Assembly (NCBI RefSeq): GCF_015160855.1
Contig: NZ_CP063373.1
Span: 2,480,001 to 2,544,000 of the forward strand
DNA length: 64,000 nt
From: Streptomyces ferrugineus
Lineage (GTDB): Bacteria > Actinomycetota > Actinomycetes > Streptomycetales > Streptomycetaceae
Reading direction: 5' to 3'
Positions 17,166 to 27,573 of this stretch are shown piece after piece. The stretch's first letter is position 1. Each line of letters begins with the position of its first letter. The notes below the pieces were generated by a model that worked only from the letters and a program-made list of their open reading frames with translations, was not told the origin of the DNA and did no database searches. A program made the position numbers and the translations under genes.

Positions 17166-19250
17166 TCACAGGGTCAGCTCCGGGTGCAGCCGGTCGAGGG
17201 TCCACACCTGGCGGCGACGGGCCGACAGGGCGGTCAGCGCGAGCGCGCCCGCGGTGAACGCGACGAGCACCGCGCACGCCTGCCAGACCGGCGTCAGGCC
17301 GCCGCCGGTGATGAGCCTCCTGAGGGCCTCCACGACGTAGCTCATCGGCAGGAAGGGGTGGAGCGCGTTGAAGAAGCCCGGGCTGGTCTGCACGGGGTAC
17401 GTACCGCCCGCGGACGTCAACTGGAGCATCAGCAGGGCCAGGACCAGGATCCGCCCGGCCGCCCCGAAGCGCGCGTTCAGCCACTGCACGATCGCCGCGA
17501 AGCACGCCGTCACCAGGAACAGGAAGCCCACCGTCCCGGCCGCCCGCGCCATCTGCAGCCCGACCGCCCAGTGCAGCACCGACATCAGGGCCACCGTCTG
17601 CAGCACCCCGATCGCCACCACGGGCAGCCAGCCGGCCAGCGCGATCCGCCACGCCGGGGCGCCCGCGGCGAGCGCGCGCCGATTCATCGGCGCGATCAGC
17701 ATGTACGCCACCATCGCGCCCACCCACAGGGACAGCGGGATGAAGTACGGGGCGAACCCGGTGCCGTAGTTGGGCGCCTTGTGCAGATCCCTGGACAGGA
17801 GCTGGACCGGGTCGGCCATGACCTCGGTGCGGGCGTCGCGGTCCTTCTTGTCGTAGTCGGGGATGCGCCCCGCACCGTCGTGCAGCCCGTCCGAGAGCTT
17901 CCCGGAGCCGTCGACCAGCTTGTAGATGCCGCCGTTGAGGTCGTACGCGCCGGTCTTGAGCCGACCCACGCCGCTGTCCAGGTCCACCGCACCGCTCCGG
18001 GCGCCACCGAGCCCCGAGTGCAGCTTCTTGGCACCCGCGGCGACCTTCGCGGCCCCCTGGTTCAGCTTGTTGATGCGGGCGACGGCGTCGTCGAGGTCCT
18101 CGGAGAGGTGCGGCGCGCGGTCGGCGAGCGCCTGGGACTGCTGCTGGAGGGTGCCGAGCTGTTTGTCGAGCTTCTTCAGATCGCCGTCCTGGTCGGCGAT
18201 CAGCGTGTTGAGGCCGTCGCCGATCGTCGCCACGTCCGCGGCCGACTGCTTCGCCTTCTTCAGGTCGGAGCAGACCGGGTCGGACAGCACCGCGTCCTCG
18301 CAGCGCGCCTTGTGGACGACGTTCAGCACGTCGGCGGCGGCGTGGGCGTCCCTGGCGGCGTCCGGAGCGCGCTTCACCAGGTCGTCGAGGTTGTTGCGCA
18401 TCGCTTTCGAGGTGTCGGTGACCAGCCGCGCGGTGTCCCCGATGGTCTTCTCGTCGTCCCTCAGGAACGGGCCGACCTTCGCGTCGATGCCGTTGACCTT
18501 GTCGGCCAGCTTCTGTGTGCCCTGGGCGACCCGCCTGGAGCCGTCCTCCAGATCGCCCGCGCCCTTGTCGAGCTTCTTCAGGCCCGTGGACAGCTTGCCG
18601 CTGCCCTCCTTGGCGTCCTTCAGCCCGTCGGCGAGGTCCTTGGAACCCTTCTCCGCCTTCCCGATGCCGCCCTCCAGCTTGTCGGCGCCGTTGGCGGCCT
18701 TGACCGTCGCGCCGTGGATGTCGGAGAACGACACGAAGATCCGGTCCAGGAACGACCGCGACGCCTTCGTGGACGCGGCCTCGCGCACCTCGCTGAAGAC
18801 GGTCCGCGAGATCTGCCCGACGATGTAGTTGTTCGCGTCGTTCGTACGCACCTGAAGGGCGCCCGTCTCCGGCGAGTCGCCCGCGCTGGAGGCGATCCGC
18901 TCGCTGAAGTCGGCCGGCATGGTCAGCGACAGGTAGTACGTGCCGTCCTCGACGCCGCTCTCGGCCTCGGCGGCGCTGACCTCGCGCCAGTCGAAGACGT
19001 CGCTCTCATGCAGCCCCTTGGTGATGTCGTCGCCCGCCGTGAGCTTCTTCCCCCCGACGGACGCACCCTTGTCGTCGTTCACGAGCGCCACGGGGATCTT
19101 GTCGAGACGGCCGTACGGGTCCCAGAACGACCACAGGTACAGGGCGCCGTACAGCAGGGGCAGCACCAGCAGCGCCACCAGGGCGGCGCGCGGCAGCTTC
19201 CCGCGGCCGAAGCGCCTCAGCTCAAGCGCGGCCAGCCTGGGCGTGCGCAT
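17166..19250 (-). CDS. YhgE/Pip-family ABC-2 type membrane protein
   Basis: This 694-aa protein has one N-terminal membrane helix (about residues 21-40), a large outer domain dominated by coiled-coil heptads with repeated LxxGLxxLxxG units (about 180-470), and a C-terminal block of five or six membrane helices of the ABC-2 permease type. This is the layout of YhgE/Pip proteins, which include a phage infection protein and the ESX-like export partner EsaA. The start at 19250 overlaps the ATPase gene by 29 nt, indicating coupled translation. Role in Streptomyces is unknown; export or envelope maintenance is likely. Confidence 0.9.
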   Translation of the reverse strand: MRTPRLAALELRRFGRGKLPRAALVALLVLPLLYGALYLWSFWDPYGRLDKIPVALVNDDKGASVGGKKLTAGDDITKGLHESDVFDWREVSAAEAESGVEDGTYYLSLTMPADFSERIASSAGDSPETGALQVRTNDANNYIVGQISRTVFSEVREAASTKASRSFLDRIFVSFSDIHGATVKAANGADKLEGGIGKAEKGSKDLADGLKDAKEGSGKLSTGLKKLDKGAGDLEDGSRRVAQGTQKLADKVNGIDAKVGPFLRDDEKTIGDTARLVTDTSKAMRNNLDDLVKRAPDAARDAHAAADVLNVVHKARCEDAVLSDPVCSDLKKAKQSAADVATIGDGLNTLIADQDGDLKKLDKQLGTLQQQSQALADRAPHLSEDLDDAVARINKLNQGAAKVAAGAKKLHSGLGGARSGAVDLDSGVGRLKTGAYDLNGGIYKLVDGSGKLSDGLHDGAGRIPDYDKKDRDARTEVMADPVQLLSRDLHKAPNYGTGFAPYFIPLSLWVGAMVAYMLIAPMNRRALAAGAPAWRIALAGWLPVVAIGVLQTVALMSVLHWAVGLQMARAAGTVGFLFLVTACFAAIVQWLNARFGAAGRILVLALLMLQLTSAGGTYPVQTSPGFFNALHPFLPMSYVVEALRRLITGGGLTPVWQACAVLVAFTAGALALTALSARRRQVWTLDRLHPELTL

Positions 19251-19992
19251 CGGCGGCCTCCTCTCCCTCGGATTCCTGGGGTTCCTGGTTCTTCGGGGCG
19301 GCCGTGGACACCTTGACGGTGCCGTCCGGGGCCTCGCTGCACACCGCCACGACCGTGGTCCCGGACGCGGCGAGGGACTTCAACAGCTCCCAGATCTCCG
19401 CCCGTTCGGAGTCCGAGAGCTTGAAGTCGGTGTCGTCGACACCGAGCAGCCGCGGGCGTCCGATCAGGGCCAGCGCGATGGACAGCCGCAGCGCCTCCGC
19501 CCGCTCCAGATCCCGTACGGCCGTACGGGAGCCCTTGGGCAGGGACTCGCGGTCGAGGCCGGCCGCCGTCAGCGCGGCGTCGATCCGCAGCCGCTCCTCG
19601 GCCCGCCGCTCGGCCCCCGGGCGCAGCAGCCCGCGCAGCGCGTCGCCGAACCGCCGCTGGAGCAGCGCCCGTTCATGGAGGTGCTCGGCGACGGTCAGGG
19701 CCGGGTCCAGGTCGGTCACACCCGGGACATGGGCCACGGCGCTGTCGCGCCGCACCGCCGCCATGCGCTTGGGCAGTGGCGCCCCGCCCACCGTCGCGGT
19801 TCCCTCGGTGGACTTCATGCGCCCGGTGAGCGCCAGCAGCAGACACGTACGTCCGGTGCCGGACGGCCCTTCGACCGCGATCAGCGAGCCGGGCTCCGCC
19901 TCGAACGAGACCCCGCGGAACGCCCATCCGCGGGGCCCCTTCAGCCCGAGCCCCAGGGCCGTGACACCGGCCCCGGCCACGGCTTCCCCCAT
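19222..19992 (-). CDS. Degenerate ABC-type ATPase
   Basis: This 256-aa protein has the ABC ATPase layout but altered catalytic motifs. The Walker A is GPSGTGRT, with Arg replacing the invariant Lys; the signature region is DLERAEALRLSIALAL instead of LSGGQ; and the Walker B ends LLGVDD rather than DE. It may bind but not hydrolyse ATP. The ATG at 19992 follows GGAGGGGGCAGGG; an in-frame ATG at 20007 is less likely. It is the first gene of the operon with the YhgE/Pip permease and TetR regulator. Confidence 0.85.
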   Translation of the reverse strand: MGEAVAGAGVTALGLGLKGPRGWAFRGVSFEAEPGSLIAVEGPSGTGRTCLLLALTGRMKSTEGTATVGGAPLPKRMAAVRRDSAVAHVPGVTDLDPALTVAEHLHERALLQRRFGDALRGLLRPGAERRAEERLRIDAALTAAGLDRESLPKGSRTAVRDLERAEALRLSIALALIGRPRLLGVDDTDFKLSDSERAEIWELLKSLAASGTTVVAVCSEAPDGTVKVSTAAPKNQEPQESEGEEAADAHAQAGRA

Positions 19993-20012
19993 CCCTGCCC
20001 CCTCCATTTTGA

Positions 20013-20026
20013 ACTGACTGGTCAGT
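20013..20026. promoter_or_regulatory. Likely TetR operator of the ATPase-permease-regulator operon
   Basis: ACTGAC-TG-GTCAGT is a perfect palindrome 21 nt upstream of the ATPase start. GTCAGTGC recurs at 20081-20088. Position and symmetry fit a TetR-family dimer encoded by the same operon; the divergent HEPN gene starts at 20160, so one regulator could control both. Confidence 0.7.
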
Positions 20027-20159
20027 GCAAAAGTTAGCCCGAACTCTCGATCGAAGCAAAATCGCAGGTCAGAACGGATTGTCAGTGCCATACCTCACGA
20101 TGGGCACATACGGCATCCCGTATCGGGCATGCCGTCACACAGACGACAGGAGGTTCGTC

Positions 20160-20738
20160 ATGGCCAGCTACCACGCAGCCGCCGCGCGTCGGCGCCGCGC
20201 CACCGGCCCTGCCCCCTCACTGACCGGCCCGGCGAGCGACGTGCACCCCGTGCTCCGCCGGACCACGGCCCCGCCCGCCGCCCTCGACCTGCTCGCCCAG
20301 GCCCGTGCCGGACTCGACGAGGCCACCGTTCTGGAAACGCCGAACGAGCGCTATGCCACCGCCCACCTCGCCGCCCTGCGCACCGCCGCCGCCGTGCTCG
20401 CGGCGCGAGGGCGTCCGGAGCCGACGTCCAGGCGCCGGGCACGCATCAGGAGCGCTTGGGAAGTGCTCCCCGAGATAGCGCCCGAACTCACCGAGTGGAG
20501 CGCCCTGTTCGCCTCGGGCGCCCGGCGCCGCGCCCGGGCCGAGGCGGGCATCCAGGGCGCGGCCAGCCGCCGGGACGCCGACGACCTGATACGGGACGTG
20601 GCGATGTTCCTGCGCCTCGTCGAGCGGATGCTGGTGCTCCAGCCGGTCCTGCCGCAGCCGCGCCAGGACGTGGACGCGTCCGCGGAGGAGACGGGCGACA
20701 GACAGCAGGCGCGCGACGACATGCCGGACGCCGGCTGA
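20160..20738 (+). CDS. SAV_6107-type HEPN domain protein
   Basis: This 192-aa protein is all-helical after a 40-residue basic tail (MASYHAAAARRRR). Its helices AALDLLAQARAGLDEA and YATAHLAALRTAAAVLAARG and the later SAWEVLPEIAPELTEWSALFASG segment match the actinobacterial SAV_6107 HEPN family. HEPN proteins are often RNases with an Rx4-6H motif; RYATAH near residue 62 fits that spacing but in an early helix, so catalysis is uncertain. The ATG at 20160 has AGGAGG at the correct distance. It is divergent from the TetR-regulated operon. Confidence 0.8.
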   Translation: MASYHAAAARRRRATGPAPSLTGPASDVHPVLRRTTAPPAALDLLAQARAGLDEATVLETPNERYATAHLAALRTAAAVLAARGRPEPTSRRRARIRSAWEVLPEIAPELTEWSALFASGARRRARAEAGIQGAASRRDADDLIRDVAMFLRLVERMLVLQPVLPQPRQDVDASAEETGDRQQARDDMPDAG

Positions 20739-20920
20739 CGGTGGGCCGTCCGACGCGCGAGACGTACGGCGTCGCGCTCCACCGCGATGGTCGGGAGGGT
20801 GGTCGCAGGCAATAGGGTGGAAGGCGCCTGAAGCCTTTCCGCTCCCGTGACCCGGGCCCGGGGAGGCAGCCCGTTCGCTCCGCCGTGCAGACGGCGGCGC
20901 CGCGCCGAGGAGTCAACCCC

Positions 20921-21748
20921 GTGTCGGACCCGATGCGCCCACCCGTCGCCCACCACCACCCTCAAACGGCGTCGCTGCGCTCCGACCCCTCCCGACCCCG
21001 CGCAGCCCTCCGTACCGCCGTGGTCTGGGAGGTGCTCCAGGACGCCCTGGACCGCCGGGCCAAGGCCACGGGTCGTCAGGCGCTGGACGTCCTCGACACG
21101 GGGGGCGGCAGCGGCAACTTCGCCGTGCCCCTGGCCCGCCTCGGCCACCGCGTCACCGTCGTCGACCCCAGCCCGAACGCGCTCTTCGCCCTGGAGCGGC
21201 GCGCCGCCGAGGCCGAGGTCGCCGACCGGGTGACGGGCGTGCAGGGAGACGTCCACGGCCTGTTCGACGTGGTCGAGCGCGGCGGGTACGACGTCGTGCT
21301 GTGCCACGGCGTCCTGGAGTACGTCGACGACCCCGCCGAGGGCGTGCGCAACGCGGTGGCCGCCCTGCGCTCCGAGGGCGTCCTCAGCCTGCTCGCCGCC
21401 GGTCTCGGCGGTGCCGTGCTGGCGCGGGCCCTCGCCGGTCACTTCAAGGAGGCCAAGCAGGCCCTGGAGGACCCCGACGGCCGCTGGGGCCACGGCGACC
21501 CCATGCCGCGCCGGTTCACCGCCGACCAGCTCACCGGGCTCGTCGAGCGGGCCGGGCTCAGGGTCGGCGCCGTGCACGGGGTGCGGGTCTTCGCCGACCT
21601 GGTCCCCGGGGTGCTGGTGGACACCGAGCCGGGGGCGCTGGAGGCGCTGCTGAAGCTGGAGGAGGCGGCGGCCGAGCTGTCCGCCTTCCACGCCGTGGCC
21701 ACCCAGCTGCATGTGCTCGGCGAGACGGGGGAGACCGCGGAGGCCTGA
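20921..21748 (+). CDS. SAM-dependent methyltransferase
   Basis: This 275-aa class I methyltransferase binds S-adenosylmethionine through VLDTGGGSGNFAVPLA (about residue 57), with the acidic end of strand 2 at VTVVDPSPNALF and motif IV at YDVVLCHGVLEYVDD. The fold resembles SmtA/CmoM-type enzymes, but the substrate is unknown. The GTG at 20921 has GAGGAG 8-9 nt upstream. It is followed by a 290-nt gap before the DUF3040 gene. Confidence 0.9.
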   Translation: MSDPMRPPVAHHHPQTASLRSDPSRPRAALRTAVVWEVLQDALDRRAKATGRQALDVLDTGGGSGNFAVPLARLGHRVTVVDPSPNALFALERRAAEAEVADRVTGVQGDVHGLFDVVERGGYDVVLCHGVLEYVDDPAEGVRNAVAALRSEGVLSLLAAGLGGAVLARALAGHFKEAKQALEDPDGRWGHGDPMPRRFTADQLTGLVERAGLRVGAVHGVRVFADLVPGVLVDTEPGALEALLKLEEAAAELSAFHAVATQLHVLGETGETAEA

Positions 21749-22038
21749 GCCGCCCTCTGCGAGCGGACCGTGAGGGTACGCCTTGATCAGGGACTTGGCT
21801 GCACATGGAGTACGCCACAGGCCCCCCGATCGAGCGCTCAGCGCCGTATGATCGAGGGAGACCGTTCCGGCATGACGGGTCGGCCGCTGGGGAATGAAGA
21901 TCTCAGCGAGCCGGGGCGCCCATGCCGGGGCCCGGTTGGCCAATTGGCGTAGAGGGGCGGGTTTCACGGGGGCGATTCCCTGCCTATCCTGAAGGGACCC
22001 CCGGGTCGCCCCGGCGACTGCACGATGAGGAGGACTCC
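21749..22038 (+). other. Gap with likely promoters for the DUF3040 gene
   Basis: No firm gene is seen. A TATGAT -10-like hexamer lies at 21847-21852 and a TATCCT about 50 nt before the DUF3040 start. A short frame from the ATG at 21848 to 21952 (34 codons) has no ribosome site and is not called. Confidence 0.4.
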
Positions 22039-22437
22039 GTGCCGCTCTCGGAGCACGAGCAGCGAATGCTCGAGCAGATGGAGCGAGCGCTGTACGCCGA
22101 AGATCCCAAGTTCGCGACAGCGCTTGAGGGAAGCGGGCTGCGTACGTACACCCGGCGACGGGTCTACCAGGCGGTCGCGGGCTTCCTCGTAGGTATCGCG
22201 CTCCTCATGGCTGGAATGGTCGCCAAGCAGGTGTGGCTCAGCGTGGTGGGCTTCCTCGTCATGCTGGGCTGTGCGGTACTCGCCGTGACCGGTTGGCGCA
22301 AGGCCCCCAAGCCGGGCGAACAGCCCGCCGCGGGGGCAGGGCCGCAGGCTCGCCGCCAGCCACGTCAGAAGCGCGGCCTGATGGACCGCATCGAACAGCG
22401 CTGGCAGCGTCGCCGTGACGAACAGGGCGGCCACTAG
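22039..22437 (+). CDS. DUF3040 membrane protein
   Basis: This 132-aa protein has the DUF3040 signature PLSEHEQRMLEQMERALYAEDP at its N-terminus and two membrane helices (AVAGFLVGIALLMAGMVAKQ and WLSVVGFLVMLGCAVLAVTG) followed by a basic tail. The family occurs next to the dcw cluster in many actinobacteria, including mycobacteria; its role is unknown. The GTG at 22039 has GAGGAGGA upstream. A 34-bp palindromic terminator follows. Confidence 0.93.
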   Translation: MPLSEHEQRMLEQMERALYAEDPKFATALEGSGLRTYTRRRVYQAVAGFLVGIALLMAGMVAKQVWLSVVGFLVMLGCAVLAVTGWRKAPKPGEQPAAGAGPQARRQPRQKRGLMDRIEQRWQRRRDEQGGH

Positions 22438-22463
22438 CTCGACGAGCAGCTCCTGAACAGACG

Positions 22464-22497
22464 CAGGGGGTGACCACCGGCCGGTGGTCACCCCCTG
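22464..22497. terminator. Bidirectional terminator between DUF3040 and the transglutaminase gene
   Basis: This is a perfect 34-bp palindrome: each 17-nt arm (22464-22480 and 22481-22497) is the exact reverse complement of the other. It lies between two converging genes and can end transcription from both sides. Confidence 0.85.
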
Positions 22498-22544
22498 ATG
22501 TATGCCCTGGTGCGTGTGGCCGGGGACTCAGCCCCGGCGCACCG

Positions 22545-24929
22545 TCACCCCTGCTGCCCCGGAGTCGAAGGCCGGCGCAGCGTCGGTCGGGCCGCGATCG
22601 CGCGGCGCTTGACGTCGGTCCACCACTCCGACAGCGCCCAGACCACCCGCACGCTGGACCGTGGCGCCAGCAGGGCGCGCACCTTCGTCGTCCATGTGGC
22701 CTTGGACCGCAGGTCGGACCGCACACGGCGGACGTCCTCCGCGAGGCCGGCCGTCGGACGGGGACTCGGGGCGTAGAGGACCTGTTCGACCGCGTCGGCG
22801 ACTCGATGGACCGAGGCCGCCGCCGGGGGGTCGAGGTGGCCCAGCCGGACGATGCGGGCGGCGGTCTTGCGGGGCGTCTGGGAGTCGTCCGGCGGGATGC
22901 CGAAGTCCCAGGCGGTGTCGGTCAGTTCCTGCCAGACCGCCAGGGCGTGCAGCGGTATGTCCGCCTCCGTACGCCCATGTGCCCCCAGCCTCACCGCTCT
23001 CGTCCGTAGCCGCCACAGCATCGGCGCCGAGGGGATCAGCAGCGCCGCCGCGCCACCGAGCACCCACGCCAGCAGGACGTACCACTTCGGGCCGTCACCG
23101 CCGGACGGCAGCGCGGCCTGAGGCGACTCGCTCGCGCACAGCTGCGGGTTCTGCCCGGCGCAGCTCTCGCTGGTCGAGGGGGTGGCGGAGGGCCCGGTGC
23201 TCGTCGACTGCGAGGGCCGCGCCACGTCCGGGACCGTCGAGCCCGGCGTGTCCGACAGGGTGTACGACGGCGCCGAGCCACGGGTCGGCGTCGGCTCGAA
23301 GCGGGTCCAGCCCACGCCCTCGAAGTACAGCTCGGGCCAGGCGTGCGCGTCCCTCAGCCCCACCGAGACGGAGTTGTCGCCCTGCGGGGTACCGGGCGCG
23401 AAGCCCACCGCGACCCGCGCCGGTATGTCCAGCGAGCGGGCCATCGCCGCCATCGCGAACGAGAAGTGGACGCAGAAGCCCTGCTTGTCCCGCAGGAACC
23501 GGGCGATCGCCGTGCGGCCGCTGCCGACCTTGACGTTGGTGTCGTACTGGAAGCCGCCCGTGATGGCGAAGTAGTCCTGGAGCTTGACCGCCTGCTGGTA
23601 GTGGCTGGTCGCGCCCTTGGTGACCTCGCGCGCGGTCTCGGCGACCACCGCGGGCAGCGAGCCGGGCAGCTCGGTGAACTCGCGCTTCAGCGCGGCCGGC
23701 GGCTCCGGCGCGTCGGCGAGCTGCTCCGCCGTCGGCTGCACATCGAGGCTGCGCACGGTGTACGTCGCCCCGCGCGTGGTCTGGCGGCGATCGCCGACCA
23801 CCGTCATGCCCAGCGGTTCGTACCGCCACCTGCCGTCGATGTCCACACCGCTCGGCGGGTATGGCATCGGCAGCCAGTTCTGGGCGTACCAGTCCGCCGC
23901 CGAGATGGTCGTCTCGACCTCCGCGCGCCGGACGTCCGGGCCCAGGCCGATGGGCGTGGGGAACTTGTCGGGGACGGCCTCGATGTTGCGCTTGGCCGGC
24001 TCCCAGGTGGTGCCGTCGAAGTCGTCCAGGGACACGATCCGCAGGTACAGGTTCGACAGGTCCGCCGTGTTGGTCTTCAGGGACATGACCTCGCGGTCCT
24101 CGTCCACGTTCAGACTGTCGCGCAGTGACACCAGCGGGTTCACCGCGGAGACCGTGCCGCCCCTGCCGCTGCCCGGGCCCACACCCGCGCCGGCGGCGTC
24201 CAGCAGCCCGCCGTTCATGGCGGGCAGGGCGAGCGGCACCACCAGGGCGATGCCCAGCGCGACCACGCCGATACGGCGCCCGGTGCGGACCGGTGCCACC
24301 GCGCCGGTGGGTTCCCCGCCCGGCGTCCGGGGCGCCCCGCCGAAGACCCGGCCCCACTGCGAGAGCCGGTCGCGGCCCTCGGCCAGGAGCAGCATCAGAT
24401 AGCCCATGGCGGCGACCAGGAACCACAGCCAGTCCGCACCGCCGTCGGACAGTCCCGCCGCCACGGAGTACAGCGCCAGCAGGGGCAGCCCGGCCGGCGC
24501 GGCGCTGCGGAACGTCACCGCGAGGGTGTCCACCGCCAGGCCGATGACGAGGACCCCGCCGATCAGCATCAGCCGGATGCCGTCGGACAGCGGCGCCGGG
24601 ATCGAGTACCGGCTGACGTCGTCCCCGCCGGTCTGCAGCAGGTCGGCGAAGTGCCGGAAGGCCTCCGGCCCGGGGATCACCCCGATGATCGCCTGCTGGT
24701 TGGCGAAGGTCAGGGTCAGCAGCATCAGCGCGACCAGCGCCTGCGCGGCCACCGTCAGGGGACGGGCCAGCGGCACCCGTCGGGCCGCCATGCCCACGCT
24801 CGTCTGGATCGCCAGCAGGAAGACCGCCTGCATCAGCCAGGTGACCGGGGAGACCAGCGGCAGCAGGGCGCACGAGGCCATCAGCGTGGCCGCCGCGGCG
24901 CACAGCGCCATCCGTGTCCGCCCGCTCAT
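22545..24929 (-). CDS. TgpA-like transglutaminase membrane protein
   Basis: This 794-aa protein has about seven membrane helices in its first 250 residues (DUF3488/TgpA type), an outer transglutaminase-like domain (about 300-600), another membrane helix near 650 and a cytoplasmic tail. The catalytic Cys and His are visible in GFCVHFSFAMAAMAR and LRDAHAWPELYF, with the acidic partner in WTRFEPTP. Its start overlaps the DUF58 gene by ATGA. It forms a MoxR-DUF58-transglutaminase operon; related enzymes are proposed to act on the cell surface, but the substrate is unknown. Confidence 0.93.
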   Translation of the reverse strand: MSGRTRMALCAAAATLMASCALLPLVSPVTWLMQAVFLLAIQTSVGMAARRVPLARPLTVAAQALVALMLLTLTFANQQAIIGVIPGPEAFRHFADLLQTGGDDVSRYSIPAPLSDGIRLMLIGGVLVIGLAVDTLAVTFRSAAPAGLPLLALYSVAAGLSDGGADWLWFLVAAMGYLMLLLAEGRDRLSQWGRVFGGAPRTPGGEPTGAVAPVRTGRRIGVVALGIALVVPLALPAMNGGLLDAAGAGVGPGSGRGGTVSAVNPLVSLRDSLNVDEDREVMSLKTNTADLSNLYLRIVSLDDFDGTTWEPAKRNIEAVPDKFPTPIGLGPDVRRAEVETTISAADWYAQNWLPMPYPPSGVDIDGRWRYEPLGMTVVGDRRQTTRGATYTVRSLDVQPTAEQLADAPEPPAALKREFTELPGSLPAVVAETAREVTKGATSHYQQAVKLQDYFAITGGFQYDTNVKVGSGRTAIARFLRDKQGFCVHFSFAMAAMARSLDIPARVAVGFAPGTPQGDNSVSVGLRDAHAWPELYFEGVGWTRFEPTPTRGSAPSYTLSDTPGSTVPDVARPSQSTSTGPSATPSTSESCAGQNPQLCASESPQAALPSGGDGPKWYVLLAWVLGGAAALLIPSAPMLWRLRTRAVRLGAHGRTEADIPLHALAVWQELTDTAWDFGIPPDDSQTPRKTAARIVRLGHLDPPAAASVHRVADAVEQVLYAPSPRPTAGLAEDVRRVRSDLRSKATWTTKVRALLAPRSSVRVVWALSEWWTDVKRRAIAARPTLRRPSTPGQQG

Positions 24930-26298
24930 GCCGCTCCCCCCTCGCCCCGCACGCCACCGGCCGCCGCGGCGTCCGTACGCGCTCGGTCCGCCTGGCGCCA
25001 CAGGTCGTTCAGCGAAGCGCCCCGCGGCACGCTCAGGGCCGTCCAGCCCGCCTCCCGCAGCATCCGCAGCCGCTCCTCGCTCCTGTCCAACGCGCCGGGC
25101 ACATCCGTCGGTTCCCGCACCCAGGCCCCGCTGTCCAACACGAACGCCACCGCGCCCCCGCTGCGCTGCCGCATCTTGGCGGCCACCGCCGCCTGCTCCT
25201 CGTCGAGGTCGCCGAAGAAGCCGACCAGCAGCCCCTCGTTGCCGCCGCGCAGCACGTCGTACGCCCGCGACAGACCCGTGCCGTCGGAGTGGTCGATCAC
25301 CGCGAGGGTGTCCATCATCAGCCCGGCCGCGTCCGCCGACTCCTGGTTGGCGCCCGCGAACCCGTCGGCGCCCTCGCCGGGCACCGAGCTGCCGGTGTCG
25401 GTCAGCAGCCGGACGGAGAAGCCCCGCTCCAGCATGTGCACCAGTACGGACGCCGTGCCCGACACCGCCCACTCGAAGGCCGAGTCCGGGCCCGCGCCCT
25501 GGAAGGCCAGGCCCCGGGTGTCAAGGAGCACCGTGCACCGGGAGCGCTGCGGCTGCTCCTCGCGGCGCACCATCAGCTCGCCGTAGCGCGCGGTGGAGCG
25601 CCAGTGGACGCGGCGCAGGTCGTCGCCGTAGCGGTAGCCGCGCGGGATCACGTCGTCCTCGCCGGCCAGCGCGAGCGAGCGCTGCCGGCCGTCGCCGTAC
25701 CCCTTCGCCTCCCCGCTGAAGCGCACCGGCGGCAGCGGCTCCACCCGCGGGATGACCGTGAGGGTGTCGTACGTGGAGAAGGAGCGGGTCAGCTCGCACA
25801 TGCCGAACGGGTCGCTCAGGCGCAGTTGCAGCGGGCCCAGCGGATAGCGGCCGCGCAGGTCGGAGCGGACCCGGTAGGACACCTCGCGGCGGCCGCCCGG
25901 CTCGACCCGGTCGAGCACGAAGCGGGGACGCGGGCCGAGGACGTAGGGCACCCGGTCCTGGAGCATCAGCAGGCCGGTGGGCAGCCGGGAGACGTTGTCC
26001 ATCCGCAGATGCACCCGGGCCTCGCTGCTCGCGGGCACGCGCGCGGGGGAGAGCCGGCGGCTGCCCGCGACCCGGTAGCGGGTGCGGTACAGCACCGCCG
26101 CGCAGACCAGTGGCAGCACCGCGAGCAGCAGTCCGACGCGCAGCAGGTCGCTCTGGCCCAGGACGTAGGCGCAGACGGCGGCCGCGACCCCGGCGGCGAG
26201 GAAGGAGCGGCCGCGCGTGGTCAGACCGGCCAGGGCGGTGCGGATGCCGCTCTGGTCGCCGCGGTCCGCCTCGGTCTGGCCCGTACTGCCGGAGGTCA

Positions 26299-26302
<4 letters not shown>
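24926..26302 (-). CDS. DUF58 (von Willebrand A-like) membrane-anchored protein
   Basis: This 458-aa protein has two membrane helices near residues 30-75 and then the DUF58 domain, marked by YGDDLRRVHWRSTARYGELM (about 240) and a following VWA-like region with LLDTRGLAF. In other bacteria MoxR ATPases act on VWA/DUF58 partners in a chaperone-like way. The GTG at 26302 overlaps the moxR stop (GTGA) and starts VMTSGSTG; the next in-frame ATG at 26299 is equally possible. Confidence 0.92.
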
Positions 26303-27339
<1,037 letters not shown>

Positions 27340-27573
27340 CCGGCCCTCCTCGGCCCGTTCTTTCCGGGCCGACGCGATGCGCGGACCGGCCCACCCCTGG
27401 AACTCGGACACCACGCGTGAAGAGTTCTGCGTGTTGTCACACCCGCATTCTTGCTGCCGTTACCGATTCGTGTCACTCGACTGTGGACAACTGCCTGCGA
27501 TATGTCGGGTCTTACGGCCTTTTGGGCGCGCCCGGGCGCAGATTGACAGCGAAACGACAGGTGCGGCGGATGG

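Noticed and set aside
17151..19316. Long open frame antisense to the YhgE/Pip gene
   Set aside because: Low-complexity composition with no motifs. The opposite strand encodes a clear membrane protein with coiled-coil repeats.
21848..21952. Possible 34-codon peptide upstream of DUF3040
   Set aside because: No ribosome site, and it overlaps a -10-like TATGAT. Evidence is too weak to call a gene.
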